The position numbers and the translations under genes are program-made. From CAYNSB01 sp964399625 (lineage in GTDB: Bacteria > Planctomycetota > Phycisphaerae > Phycisphaerales > UBA1924): 58,519 bases of DNA. Shown here one piece after another: positions 23,187 to 31,179 of the stretch (the first letter of the stretch is position 1; every line of letters starts with the position of its first letter). Below the pieces are notes generated by a model, which was not told the DNA's origin, did not search any database, and saw only the letters and a list, made by a program, of their open reading frames with translations. The DNA lies in NCBI GenBank assembly GCA_964399625.1, contig CAYNSB010000017.1, forward strand, positions 1-58,519, given 5' to 3'.

Positions 23187-24325
23187 TCCTCACCCAGACC
23201 CGCGCGATGTTCGTCGATGCCTATCGCGAGCTGAACGCGAAGAAACTGTTCTGGATCACGATGGGGATCTCGATCTTTATCGTGGTGGCGTGCGCCCTCA
23301 TCGGGATCAACGAGCGCGGGCTGACGTTCTTCATCTGGACGATCGACCTCGATCAGGTCAACACCAAGTTCATCCCGGCCAACCTGCTCTACAAGTTCAT
23401 GTTCTCGGTGGTCGCGATCCCTATGTGGCTCACCTGGGGGGCGACGATCCTCGCGCTTGTGTCCACGGCCGGGATCATCCCCGAGTTCGTCTCGGGCGGC
23501 GCCATCGAGATGACGCTGTCCAAGCCCATCGGACGCCTGCGTCTGATCCTCTTGAAATACGTCTCGGCGCTCACGTTCGTCGCGCTCCAGGTGATGGCCT
23601 TCACGCTGGGGTGGTTCGTGCTGATCGGGATCCGGGGGCACTCGTGGGAGCCGCGCCTGCTGCTCGCCGTTCCCATCGTGCTCCTGTTCTTCAGCTACAT
23701 CTACGCCGTCTGTGCGCTCGTGGGCATGCTCACGCGATCCACCATCGCGGCCCTCATCGCCACCGCGATCTTCTGGCTCGCCATCTTCGGCGTGCACCTC
23801 ACCGAGCAGATCTTCCTGCAGCTCAAGGTGAACAACCTCGTGCGGCAGGACCGCATCACCGCGTACATCCAGAGCCTTGAGGCGCAGCGTGCCCGCCAGG
23901 AAGAGCAGGCGGCCAAGGAAGGTCGCACCGTCGATCCCTCGATCATCTCCGTGAACGAATCGAACCTGGCGCGCCGCAAGACGCAGCTCGACGAGATCAA
24001 GAAGAACGAGCCGACGGTGCTCAAGGGACACGCGATCATCTACGCCGTCAAGAGCGTGCTGCCCAAGACCTCCGAGACGGTGGGGCTGCTGCAGCGATGG
24101 CTCATCTCGCGCGAAGAGGCGGCGCGGTTCCTTCCGCCTCCCGATGCAGACGGAAGCGGGACGAACAGCGGCGAGGACTTCCGCGGCACGCACCGCGCTA
24201 CCCAGCAGCGGATGGACGAGGAGCTGCGGGGCCGCACACTCTTCTGGGTTCTGGGCACGTCCCTGCTCTTCGAGGGCATCGTCGTCGGCGGCATGTGCTG
24301 GGTCTTCTGCCGGCGCGACTTTTAG
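23183..24325 (+). CDS. ABC-2 type transporter permease
   Basis: 380 residues. Six or so membrane helices lie in the first 225 residues (LFWITMGISIFIVVACALIG, WGATILALVSTAGIIPEFV, ALIATAIFWLAIFGVHL). They are followed by a long hydrophilic, partly coiled segment (about 225-345) and a last helix (VLGTSLLFEGIVVGGMCWVF). EMTLSKPIGRLRLILLKYV is the typical ABC-2 motif between helices 2 and 3. It forms the exporter with the upstream ATPase. The large soluble segment before the final helix probably faces outside and is not typical. Last gene of the five-gene chain; its stop overlaps the convergent proC stop by 4 nt. Confidence 0.88.
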   Translation: MILTQTRAMFVDAYRELNAKKLFWITMGISIFIVVACALIGINERGLTFFIWTIDLDQVNTKFIPANLLYKFMFSVVAIPMWLTWGATILALVSTAGIIPEFVSGGAIEMTLSKPIGRLRLILLKYVSALTFVALQVMAFTLGWFVLIGIRGHSWEPRLLLAVPIVLLFFSYIYAVCALVGMLTRSTIAALIATAIFWLAIFGVHLTEQIFLQLKVNNLVRQDRITAYIQSLEAQRARQEEQAAKEGRTVDPSIISVNESNLARRKTQLDEIKKNEPTVLKGHAIIYAVKSVLPKTSETVGLLQRWLISREEAARFLPPPDADGSGTNSGEDFRGTHRATQQRMDEELRGRTLFWVLGTSLLFEGIVVGGMCWVFCRRDF

Positions 24326-25191
24326 CGCCCGCCCGCCAGTTCCCGCCCCCGGTCCCGCGCCGCGACGATCGCCGCGACGAACGCCTCCTGCACCTTTCGC
24401 GCATCGAGCACGCCCGTCGCCGCGGCGGTCGTGCCACCCTTGCTCGTGACAGCGCCCCTCAACTCCGCGGGGGGCAGTTCGCTCTGCTCGAGCAGCAGCC
24501 CCGCACCGGCGATCGTCCAGCGGGCGATGTCCATCGCTGCCTTGGGGTCGAACCCGATCTCGACCGCCGCCCCGCTCATCGCCTCGGCGAGATAGAACAC
24601 GTACGCGGGCCCGGAGCCCGCCAGCGCCGTGAACGCGTCCATCAGGGATTCATCGATGCGCACCACGCGCCCGATCGCGGAGAAAAGGTCCACGGCCCGC
24701 GTCTCGTCCCCCAGTTTCGCGCCCGCGCCCAGCGCAATCGCGGAGCATCCCTTGCGGATGCTCGCGGGCGTGTTGGGCATGACGCGGATGACGCCCACGC
24801 GCCCGCCCATCGCCTCACGCACGCGGGCCGACGGTGCCCCCGCGAGGATGGAGATGACGACGCGCCCCGCGTGATCCTCGTCGTCCAGGCGGATCGCCCA
24901 CTGAGCCCCGACCTCCGAGAGCGACTGCGGCTTGACCGCGAGAAGGAGTTGGCCCGCGCGCGGAGAAGGCTCCACGCCCTCGAGCCACTGGCCCAGCTCA
25001 CCCGCTTGCTCCACCGCACGCACGCCCCATTTGCGGAAGAGCTCGCGCTTGTCTTCGTCGGGCTCGAAGACGGCGACGAACCGGGGGTCGATCATGCCGG
25101 CATCGAGCCCGCCGCGCACGATCGCCTGGGCCATCGTGCCACCGCCGATGATCGCCAGGGGGACGCTCGCGCTCGCATGAAGGGCCGGCAC
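24322..25191 (-). CDS. proC: Pyrroline-5-carboxylate reductase
   Basis: NADPH-dependent last step of proline synthesis, 289 residues. N-terminal dinucleotide fold: LAIIGGGTMAQAIVRG. The family signature lies in VIRVMPNTPASIRKG and in the C-terminal helices DAFTALAGSGPAYVFYLAEAM and TSKGGTTAAATGVLD. The GTG at 25191 is favoured because a TTGTGA-N17-TAGCCT promoter ends 6 nt before it; a GTG at 25197 is also open. The stop overlaps the convergent permease stop (TTAG). Confidence 0.93.
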   Translation of the reverse strand: MPALHASASVPLAIIGGGTMAQAIVRGGLDAGMIDPRFVAVFEPDEDKRELFRKWGVRAVEQAGELGQWLEGVEPSPRAGQLLLAVKPQSLSEVGAQWAIRLDDEDHAGRVVISILAGAPSARVREAMGGRVGVIRVMPNTPASIRKGCSAIALGAGAKLGDETRAVDLFSAIGRVVRIDESLMDAFTALAGSGPAYVFYLAEAMSGAAVEIGFDPKAAMDIARWTIAGAGLLLEQSELPPAELRGAVTSKGGTTAAATGVLDARKVQEAFVAAIVAARDRGRELAGGR

Positions 25192-25197
25192 ACCCAC

Positions 25198-25226
25198 AGG
25201 CTAGCCGATGGTCGGGGGATTCACAA
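25198..25226 (-). promoter_or_regulatory. Promoter of proC, leaderless geometry
   Basis: On the minus strand, TTGTGA (25226-25221), a 17-bp spacer and TAGCCT (25203-25198). The GTG at 25191 lies 6 nt after the -10 box, so the message would begin at or next to the start codon. Confidence 0.5.
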
Positions 25227-25278
25227 TGGGCGATTGGGAGAGGGCCGCGAATGTGCGGCGCAGCCCGGGTTGATCGCG

Positions 25279-25284
25279 TAAACT
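25279..25284 (+). promoter_or_regulatory. -10-like box of accA, leaderless geometry
   Basis: TAAACT ends 7 nt before the accA ATG at 25292, with no Shine-Dalgarno sequence in between (TTCCCCGC only). No clear -35 box. Confidence 0.5.
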
Positions 25285-25291
25285 TCCCCGC

Positions 25292-26320
25292 ATGTCCCAG
25301 TTCTATCAGCTCGAGTTCGAACGACCGCTCCGCGAGATCGAGGAGCAGATCGCCGCCGTGGAGTCCAAGGCCAAGAGCGACGGCCCTCCGGCGCTGGGCG
25401 GGGTTCCCGCGGGCGGATCGGCCCGGATCGGCGGGTCTTCCGACGAGGTCCAGGAGTTGCGCACGCGCTACCAAACGACCCTCGAGAAGCTGTACACGCA
25501 GCTCTCGCCGTGGGACGTCGTGCGTGTCGCCCGCCATCCCAATCGACCCCAGACGCGCGACTACATCCAGTCGATGTGCAAGGACTTCGCGGAACTCAAG
25601 GGCGATCGTCGCTTCGGCGACGACCCGGCGATCGTGACGGGCTTTGCGCGCATCGACTCGATCAAGGTGCTCATCGTCGGGCACCAGAAGGGGCGGACGA
25701 CCCCCGAGAAGCTCGCGTGCCACTTCGGGTGTGCGCACCCGGAGGGGTATCGCAAGGCGCTGCTCAAGATGAAGATGGCCGAGAAGTTCGGGCTGCCGAT
25801 CGTGACGCTCGTGGACACGCCCGGGGCGTACCCGGGGCTGGGTGCCGAGCAGCGTGGGCAGGCCGAGGCGATCGCGGTGAACATGCTGGAGATGAGCCGG
25901 CTGCGGACGCCCATCGTGAGCATCGTGATCGGCGAGGGTGGCTCGGGCGGGGCGCTGGGCATCGCGGTCGCCGATCGCGTCGCGATGCTCAAGCACTCGT
26001 GGTATTCCGTGATCAGCCCCGAGGGGTGCGCGGCGATCCTGTGGAAGACCGCCAACGAGCAGACGAATTCCGCCGCCGCCAAATCCCTCCGCCTGACCGC
26101 GGAGGACAATCTGGCCCTTGGCATCGTGGACGATGTGATCGGCGAGCCCGTGGGTGGCGCGCACCGCGATCCTTCGGGCGCCGCGGGGCTTCTCAAGGAC
26201 TGGATCGTGAAGCAGTTGACGGCGCTCAAGCGGGTCCCGATCGACGAGCTTCTGCAGCGTCGGTATGAGCGGTTCCGCAAGCTGGGCTCGTACCAGGAAC
26301 AGAGCGACAGCGCTGACTGA
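25292..26320 (+). CDS. accA: Acetyl-CoA carboxylase, carboxyltransferase subunit alpha
   Basis: 342 residues. Transfers CO2 from carboxybiotin to acetyl-CoA, with AccD, to make malonyl-CoA. Family blocks: FERPLREIEEQIAAVE at the N-terminus, HPNRPQTRDYI, ELKGDRRFGDDPAIV, GRTTPEKLACHFG, HPEGYRKALLKMKMAEKFG, TLVDTPGAYPGLGAEQRGQ and GEGGSGGALGI. A Gly/Ser-rich stretch of about 25 residues (residues 33-55) interrupts the usual N-terminal helix. The start is set by the family N-terminus and the -10-like box. accD is not in the window. Confidence 0.96.
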   Translation: MSQFYQLEFERPLREIEEQIAAVESKAKSDGPPALGGVPAGGSARIGGSSDEVQELRTRYQTTLEKLYTQLSPWDVVRVARHPNRPQTRDYIQSMCKDFAELKGDRRFGDDPAIVTGFARIDSIKVLIVGHQKGRTTPEKLACHFGCAHPEGYRKALLKMKMAEKFGLPIVTLVDTPGAYPGLGAEQRGQAEAIAVNMLEMSRLRTPIVSIVIGEGGSGGALGIAVADRVAMLKHSWYSVISPEGCAAILWKTANEQTNSAAAKSLRLTAEDNLALGIVDDVIGEPVGGAHRDPSGAAGLLKDWIVKQLTALKRVPIDELLQRRYERFRKLGSYQEQSDSAD

Positions 26321-26359
26321 CAGGCGTTCGCGAGCGAAGTTGCGGAAGGCGGGCACGCT

Positions 26360-26388
26360 TTGACCGGGTGCCTGTTCGGGTGTACCGT
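26360..26388 (+). promoter_or_regulatory. Sigma70-type promoter of the dksA-like/lspA operon
   Basis: TTGACC (26360-26365), a 17-bp spacer and TACCGT (26383-26388). The start would be near 26395, leaving a leader of about 77 nt with a hairpin before the ribosome site. Confidence 0.6.
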
Positions 26389-26418
26389 TGTCCCCTCTGC
26401 CTGGGGGCCGGTGCGCGA

Positions 26419-26452
26419 GCGCCCAGACGGCGCACGCGTCTGCGCTGGGCGC
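26419..26452 (+). promoter_or_regulatory. Leader hairpin before the dksA-like gene
   Basis: GCGCCCAG (26419-26426) pairs with CTGGGCGC (26445-26452) around an 18-nt loop. It ends 7 nt before the AAGGAG site (26460-26465). It could affect translation or stability; no known riboswitch is recognised. Confidence 0.45.
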
Positions 26453-26471
26453 CGTGGATAAGGAGCCTGTC

Positions 26472-27284
26472 TTGCCCAAGAGCCGCGCTGCCGATGCAAA
26501 GAAGGCGCCCAAGCCCGCGGGCAAGCCCTCGGCGAAGGCAAAGACGCCCGCCAAGCCCAGCGCACCCGCGAAGAAGCCTGCCGCGAAGGCCGCGCCGCCA
26601 CCCAAGCCTCCCGCGGGTAAGCCGTCTCCCAGCAAGACCGGCGGAGCCAAGCCTCCCGCGACGACCGCGGGCAAGCCCGGCCCCGTTCCCCCGGGCAAGG
26701 GGCCCTCGGGGCGCAAGGGCATCACGATCGTCTCTCCCAAGCCGGTGAAAAAGGAAGAGCGGGCGTCGATCCAGATCCCGCGCTTTGGTGCGCCGCTGCT
26801 GCGTCCGGGCGGGCCCGCGCCCAAGCCGCTGATCGCCTCGGGCCCGGGCGCGGCCCGCAAGCCCCTGCACATCGACGACGGGACCAAACCCAAGAAATCT
26901 CCGTTCGACAAGCGAGAGTTGGCGCGCTTCCGCGCGATCCTCGTCCAGAAGCGGACCGAGCTGATCGGCGACGTGAACACGATGGAGACGCAGGCGCTGC
27001 AGGGCTCCAGCGGGTCGCTCTCGCACATGCCCCAGCACATGGCCGAGCAGGGCACCGAGACCTTCGATCAGGCGTTGTCGCTCGACCTTGCCGCGGCCGA
27101 TCGCAGGCTGATCAAGGAGATCAACGACGCGATCAAGCGGATCGACGAGGGCACGTACGGCGTGTGCGAGCTGACGGGCAAGCCGATCAAGCTCGATCGA
27201 CTCGAGGAACTCCCTTGGGCCCGGTACTCGATCGAGGCGGCGCGTGAGCTGGAGCGTCGGGCGACGATGCCCCAGGTGCCGTGA
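26472..27284 (+). CDS. DksA/TraR-family protein with histone-H1-like tail and no zinc site
   Basis: 270 residues. The first 110 or so are almost only Lys, Ala, Pro, Gly and Ser (KKAPKPAGKP-type repeats), like histone H1 tails. The DksA domain follows at about 160-265: a coiled-coil hairpin with its tip near DLAAADRRLIKEI, then GTYGVCELTGKPI and RLEELPWARYSIEA. Of the four zinc cysteines only the first (C232) remains; the others are Thr, Ser and Ala. DksA proteins bind RNA polymerase through the secondary channel. The start is TTG at 26472, set by AAGGAG with a 6-nt spacer; no ATG fits. Its stop overlaps the lspA start (GTGA). Confidence 0.86.
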   Translation: MPKSRAADAKKAPKPAGKPSAKAKTPAKPSAPAKKPAAKAAPPPKPPAGKPSPSKTGGAKPPATTAGKPGPVPPGKGPSGRKGITIVSPKPVKKEERASIQIPRFGAPLLRPGGPAPKPLIASGPGAARKPLHIDDGTKPKKSPFDKRELARFRAILVQKRTELIGDVNTMETQALQGSSGSLSHMPQHMAEQGTETFDQALSLDLAAADRRLIKEINDAIKRIDEGTYGVCELTGKPIKLDRLEELPWARYSIEAARELERRATMPQVP

Positions 27285-27949
27285 GCTCGGAGCGTCAACC
27301 AACGCCCAACGAAAGAGCGGACGCGTCCGGAGCGTCTCCGCTGAGGTCGCGGCGCGCGTGGACGGTTCTGCTGCTGGCGGTGGTCATCGGCGTCTCGACG
27401 GATCTGGCGAGCAAGTGGCTGGCGTTCGAGCGTATCGCGGGAGTGCCGGTCGTCGTGGATCGCCAGAGCGTGCTCGAGGCGCAGGCCCGCGGGGTGTCCC
27501 TGGGCGTGCTGGTGCCGCGCCACGAGCCGGTGCACGTCGTGCCCGGGGCGCTCGACTTCACGCTGGTGCTCAACCCCGGCGCGGTGTTCGGCATCGGCGC
27601 CGGCAAGCGCTGGTTCTTCGTGGCGTTCACGATCGGGGCGCTGGTCGTCGCGCTCTGGATGTTCGCCCGCTGGACCCGAGCCCGGGACACGTGGGCCCAC
27701 GCGGGGCTCGGGCTGCTCGTCTCCGGGGGATTGGGCAACCTCTACGACCGCGTGCGGTTCGCGTGCGTGCGGGACTTCATCCATCCGCTGCCCGGCGTGA
27801 AGATGCCCTTCGGGCTTCGCATGCCGGTCACCGGGCAGAACGAGATCTGGCCCTACGTATCGAACCTCGCGGACCTTTGGCTGCTGCTGGGGATCGGCGT
27901 CCTGCTGGTGCACCTGTGGCGCGGCGGATCGCGGAACGGCGCGCGGTAA
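27281..27949 (+). CDS. lspA: Lipoprotein signal peptidase (signal peptidase II)
   Basis: Inner-membrane aspartyl protease that cuts prolipoprotein signal peptides; 222 residues against about 165 in E. coli. Four membrane helices. The catalytic aspartates lie in GGLGNLYDRVRF and SNLADLWLLLG. The conserved LNPGAVFGIG matches the usual N-x-G-A-x-F-G motif. Two insertions explain the length: one of about 40 residues between helix 1 and the LNPGA motif, and one of about 20 between the two active-site motifs. The GTG start overlaps the dksA-like stop by 4 nt. Several lipoproteins in this window would be its substrates. Confidence 0.93.
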   Translation: MSSERQPTPNERADASGASPLRSRRAWTVLLLAVVIGVSTDLASKWLAFERIAGVPVVVDRQSVLEAQARGVSLGVLVPRHEPVHVVPGALDFTLVLNPGAVFGIGAGKRWFFVAFTIGALVVALWMFARWTRARDTWAHAGLGLLVSGGLGNLYDRVRFACVRDFIHPLPGVKMPFGLRMPVTGQNEIWPYVSNLADLWLLLGIGVLLVHLWRGGSRNGAR

Positions 27950-27955
27950 CGGGTT

Positions 27956-28936
27956 TCAGCCGACGGCCGACACCGATTGGGCCCGGGCGCGGATCGAGTC
28001 CAGCAGCTCGCGGACCTCGCCCGCCATGCGCGAGTTGGGGAACTGCTCGATGATCTGATCGCCCAGGCGCGACGCTTCCTGCCAGCGCTTGTCCTGCACG
28101 GCGATCTTGAATCGTGCGCCCAGGTTCTCGCGGGCCTTGCCGATGACCCCGCGCGCGACCTCGCGGTAGGGCTCGGCCTCCTGCTCGGAGAGATACGCGT
28201 CGAGCTCGCGGAGCAGGTCCATCGCCTCTTCCACGCGGCTCTCCTGCGCGGCCTGGAGGAACCGGCGTTCGAGGTCGCCCTTGTAGATCAGGCGGGCGTG
28301 CTCGACGCGCTCGCGGAGCGTCTGGGCCCGGGGGCTCTCGGGGTGCAGCCGGCGAAGGCGCAGCGCCTCGCCCATGGCCGAGTCCCATCGACGCTGCACC
28401 AGCAGTTCGTCCACCCGCTGCACTCCCTCGGCGACCTTGCGCTGCACGGTGTCGTGGCGTGCCTGCTCGATGCGGGCGCGGAATTCCTCGGCGTCGGCGC
28501 GATACCCAAACTGCTGGGCCAGCTCATCGACGAGGACCATCGCCGCGTCCCACTCCTCAGTCGCGATGTCCTCCTCGATCGCGGCCCGCAGGACCTCGCG
28601 GTCGCGCCGGCGGTTGAGCACACGCCGCGCGCCCTCCGAGAGCGAGCCCTGCTCGCGCAGGTCCGCGACGGCCCGCGTCAGCTCGCCCAGCTGCTGCTCG
28701 AAGCCCTCGGACTGGCTCCCCCCGTGCTCGGCGATCGCGAGCCCGACGCCCACGAGCCCGACGGTGATGATGATCCCCACCCCGCCCGCCGCGAGGAACG
28801 CCCACGAGTTTGCCTGTGTCCGCGTTCCCACGACGATGAGCACGGCGCACAGGGCCAGCGAGATCATCCCGGAGTACACGGCGTACCGAGCCGCCGCGAC
28901 CCGCGTGTTGTACGGCCGATTGCTCGCGTTGCTCAT
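27956..28936 (-). CDS. Membrane protein with long helical-repeat domain, unknown function
   Basis: 326 residues. Two membrane helices (about 22-40 and 50-72) are followed by about 240 residues of Glu/Arg/Ala-rich helices. These look like TPR or coiled-coil repeats (for example WDAAMVLVDELAQQFG, RRWDSAMGEALRLRRLHPES and KRWQEASRLGDQIIEQFPNS). The three W-x-x-A repeats suggest TPR-like units used for protein binding on the cytoplasmic side. No enzyme motif. The ATG at 28936 has GGGGAGG 7 nt upstream; a longer frame lacks a ribosome site. It is convergent with lspA, 6 nt between the ends. Confidence 0.78.
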   Translation of the reverse strand: MSNASNRPYNTRVAAARYAVYSGMISLALCAVLIVVGTRTQANSWAFLAAGGVGIIITVGLVGVGLAIAEHGGSQSEGFEQQLGELTRAVADLREQGSLSEGARRVLNRRRDREVLRAAIEEDIATEEWDAAMVLVDELAQQFGYRADAEEFRARIEQARHDTVQRKVAEGVQRVDELLVQRRWDSAMGEALRLRRLHPESPRAQTLRERVEHARLIYKGDLERRFLQAAQESRVEEAMDLLRELDAYLSEQEAEPYREVARGVIGKARENLGARFKIAVQDKRWQEASRLGDQIIEQFPNSRMAGEVRELLDSIRARAQSVSAVG

Positions 28937-29037
28937 CGTGCGCCTCCCCGCCGAACGGCGGTGTTTCCATCCGAACATCGGTCGGGGCTCGTGCCGAGGT
29001 TGAACCCGCGCGAGGACGGATGCTCCCGCGCCAATCG

Positions 29038-29043
29038 TATCAT
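29038..29043 (+). promoter_or_regulatory. -10-like box of the MBL hydrolase, leaderless geometry
   Basis: TATCAT lies 6 nt before the ATG at 29050, with no ribosome site between. No clear -35 box. Confidence 0.5.
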
Positions 29044-29049
29044 CCGGGC

Positions 29050-29751
29050 ATGAGCGAAACGGTGGGTGAGTCTGGGGGCGTGGGGGTCCGGGGCTTCGCG
29101 CTGGGGCCCTTCCAGACGAATTGCTACGTGGTCTGGGATGCGCCGGACACGGCCCAGCGGGACGTCCCCGCGCGGGGCTCGGCGTGCTGGATCGTGGACG
29201 CGAGCTTCCAGCCCGAGGACCTCATCCAGTTCGTGCGGGCGCACGCCCTGCGGCCCGAGCGCCTCATCCTGACGCACGCCCATGTGGATCACATGGCCGG
29301 AATCGACGAGATCGTCGAGGCTCTGGGCTCGATGCCCGTGGCGCAGCACGAGTCGGAGCGGGAGTGGCTCTCGAACGCGGCGCTGAACCTGAGCGTGGGC
29401 TTGGGCGAACCGATCGTGTCGCGTCGCAAGCCCCGCCCTGACGAGGTGCTGATCGACGGACAGGAGTTGGTGCTGGGCACCTCACGCTGGCGCGTGCTGC
29501 ACACGCCCGGGCACTCGCCAGGGAGCGTCGCCCTGTGGTGCGGCGCCGCGGGCCTGGTGCTGGCGGGGGACACGCTGTTCGCGGGCTCGATCGGAAGGAC
29601 GGACTTTCCGGGCTCGGACCATGCGACGCTCGTCCGCTCGATCCGTGAGCGTTTGTACACCCTGCCCGAGCAGACGCGGGTCTGCCCGGGGCATGGGCCC
29701 GCGACCACGATCGGTCGCGAGCGTCGAACGAACCCGTACGTGCGTGCGTAG
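29050..29751 (+). CDS. Metallo-beta-lactamase-fold hydrolase, glyoxalase II-like
   Basis: 233 residues, single domain. Binuclear metal motifs: THAHVDHMAG (HxHxDH), LHTPGHSPGS, LVLAGDTLFAGSIGRTDFPG with the bridging Asp, and CPGHGPATTIG. This pattern is typical of YcbL-like hydroxyacylglutathione hydrolase relatives, which lack the glutathione-binding C-terminal domain. The likely role is thioester hydrolysis, with the substrate unproven. The start at 29050 fits the family N-terminus (FALGPFQTNCYVV) after a short Gly-rich lead. Convergent with the TPR lipoprotein. Confidence 0.9.
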   Translation: MSETVGESGGVGVRGFALGPFQTNCYVVWDAPDTAQRDVPARGSACWIVDASFQPEDLIQFVRAHALRPERLILTHAHVDHMAGIDEIVEALGSMPVAQHESEREWLSNAALNLSVGLGEPIVSRRKPRPDEVLIDGQELVLGTSRWRVLHTPGHSPGSVALWCGAAGLVLAGDTLFAGSIGRTDFPGSDHATLVRSIRERLYTLPEQTRVCPGHGPATTIGRERRTNPYVRA

Positions 29752-29766
29752 CCGGCTGCAGACGGA

Positions 29767-31044
29767 TTACTCGTCCGAGCCGGGCTCCATTTGCTGCTGC
29801 TCGGGAACGTTTGCGTTGGCGGGCGTGTTCGCGATGGTCGGAACTTCAGGCTCCTGCAGATTCGCGAACGCCTGAGCGACCGCCGGGTTGCTCGGGTCTT
29901 CCTGGCGTGCGGCCGAGAGTGTCGCCAGCGCCTCGGGCAGGCGCCCGACCTGCTTGAGGACCATCGCCTTGAGCAGCAGGGGCTCCACGCTCCCGTTGCG
30001 GCGCTCGATCGCCTTGTCCAGGTTCTCCAGTGCGGCATCGGCACGCTCGGAGCGCAGCTCGTACCACGCGCGAAGGACGTAGCCATCGGCGCGCGTCGGG
30101 GCCAGCGCGATCACACGCTGCGCGGACTGGCGCAGGCGCAGGTTGTCCTTCAGGATGTACGACGTGTTTCCAAGGCCGACCCAGGCCTCCACGTCGCGCG
30201 TGCCGCCCTCGCTCGCGGTCAGGTCGGCGTAGGCCTCGCGCGCGTCGAGCGGGCGGTCCATCTCCATCAGGCAGTGGGCCCGCATGTGCTTGAGGTCGCG
30301 GCGGTCCTTGTTCGTGGGCTCCTTGAGGAGCTTGGTGATGTTGAACTCCGCGTCGGCGAACGCGCCCGTCGCGACCTGGGCGTGCACCAGGTCCTCGAGG
30401 ACGTTCGTGTCATCGGGCGCCAGCAGGCGCGCCTCGGCGAAGAGCTTCGCGCCGACTTCGGGCTGGTTCTGCATCATCGCGATGTGCCCCAGCGTCTGGC
30501 GCACGCCCGCGTTGTGCTCGAAGGACGCCGTCCGCGTCGTCAGGTACTCCTGGGCCGTGTCGAGCTGCCCCTGCTCGATCAGCATCTCCGCCGCGGCGAT
30601 CGCGTACTGCGGGTTGGTCGGATCGATCTCCGCCGCCTGCTGGAAGCGCTCGCACGCCTTGTCGTTCTGGCTGAACCGCTCGAACACGATGCCCATGTAG
30701 TACTGCGCGTCAACGTTCTTGGGCTCCAGGGCCTCGGCCTTCTGGAACGACTCGAGCGCCTGCTCCAGGGCGCCGCGCTCGATGTCGATGCGCCCCTTGA
30801 GCACGTAGCTCTTGGCCACGTTCGGGTTGAGCGTGATCGAGCGATCGATCTCGCGCGTCGCCTTCTCCAGGTCGCCCGCGGTGTACGCCTGCCACGCCTG
30901 CTGGTACTCGTTGCCGGCCTTGATCCCGTTGACGCGTTGGTTCGCCTGCTGGATGCCCTCGGTCGTTGTCTTGCCGTGGCCGGCGTTGCACCCGGCGAGC
31001 AGGGCGAGGGAGAGGACGCACGAGGCGAGCGCGAGCTTGTTCAT
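29767..31044 (-). CDS. TPR-repeat lipoprotein
   Basis: 425 residues. The signal peptide ends in a lipobox (LALLAGC, Cys at about 19), so it is a lipoprotein of the cell envelope. From about residue 45 there are roughly ten 34-residue TPR units (for example AWQAYTAGDLEKATREIDRS, and AEALEPKNVDAQYYMGIVFE). A Pro/Asn/Gln-rich tail follows. It is encoded just downstream of the secretin gene on the same strand. PilF/PilW-type TPR lipoproteins help secretins assemble in other bacteria, so a pilotin-like role is a fair guess from position and fold. A terminator-like hairpin separates the two genes. Confidence 0.85.
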   Translation of the reverse strand: MNKLALASCVLSLALLAGCNAGHGKTTTEGIQQANQRVNGIKAGNEYQQAWQAYTAGDLEKATREIDRSITLNPNVAKSYVLKGRIDIERGALEQALESFQKAEALEPKNVDAQYYMGIVFERFSQNDKACERFQQAAEIDPTNPQYAIAAAEMLIEQGQLDTAQEYLTTRTASFEHNAGVRQTLGHIAMMQNQPEVGAKLFAEARLLAPDDTNVLEDLVHAQVATGAFADAEFNITKLLKEPTNKDRRDLKHMRAHCLMEMDRPLDAREAYADLTASEGGTRDVEAWVGLGNTSYILKDNLRLRQSAQRVIALAPTRADGYVLRAWYELRSERADAALENLDKAIERRNGSVEPLLLKAMVLKQVGRLPEALATLSAARQEDPSNPAVAQAFANLQEPEVPTIANTPANANVPEQQQMEPGSDE

Positions 31045-31127
31045 GGGGATCGTTCCGTGAGGGTGCGGTGTGGTGCGGCGAGTCCGCCGCCCTTTGCATC
31101 GGTTCCGAGAACGTTCGAGTTCAGTCC

Positions 31128-31166
31128 AGAAAGAAGGCCCGGCGCTCTCCTGCGGGCGCCGGGCCT
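31128..31166 (-). terminator. Terminator-like hairpin after the secretin gene
   Basis: An 11-bp perfect stem (31156-31166 with 31135-31145) around a 10-nt loop is followed on the minus strand by TTCTTTCT. It would end or reduce transcription between the secretin and TPR lipoprotein genes. Confidence 0.72.
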
Positions 31167-31179
31167 GCTTGTTCGGGAA

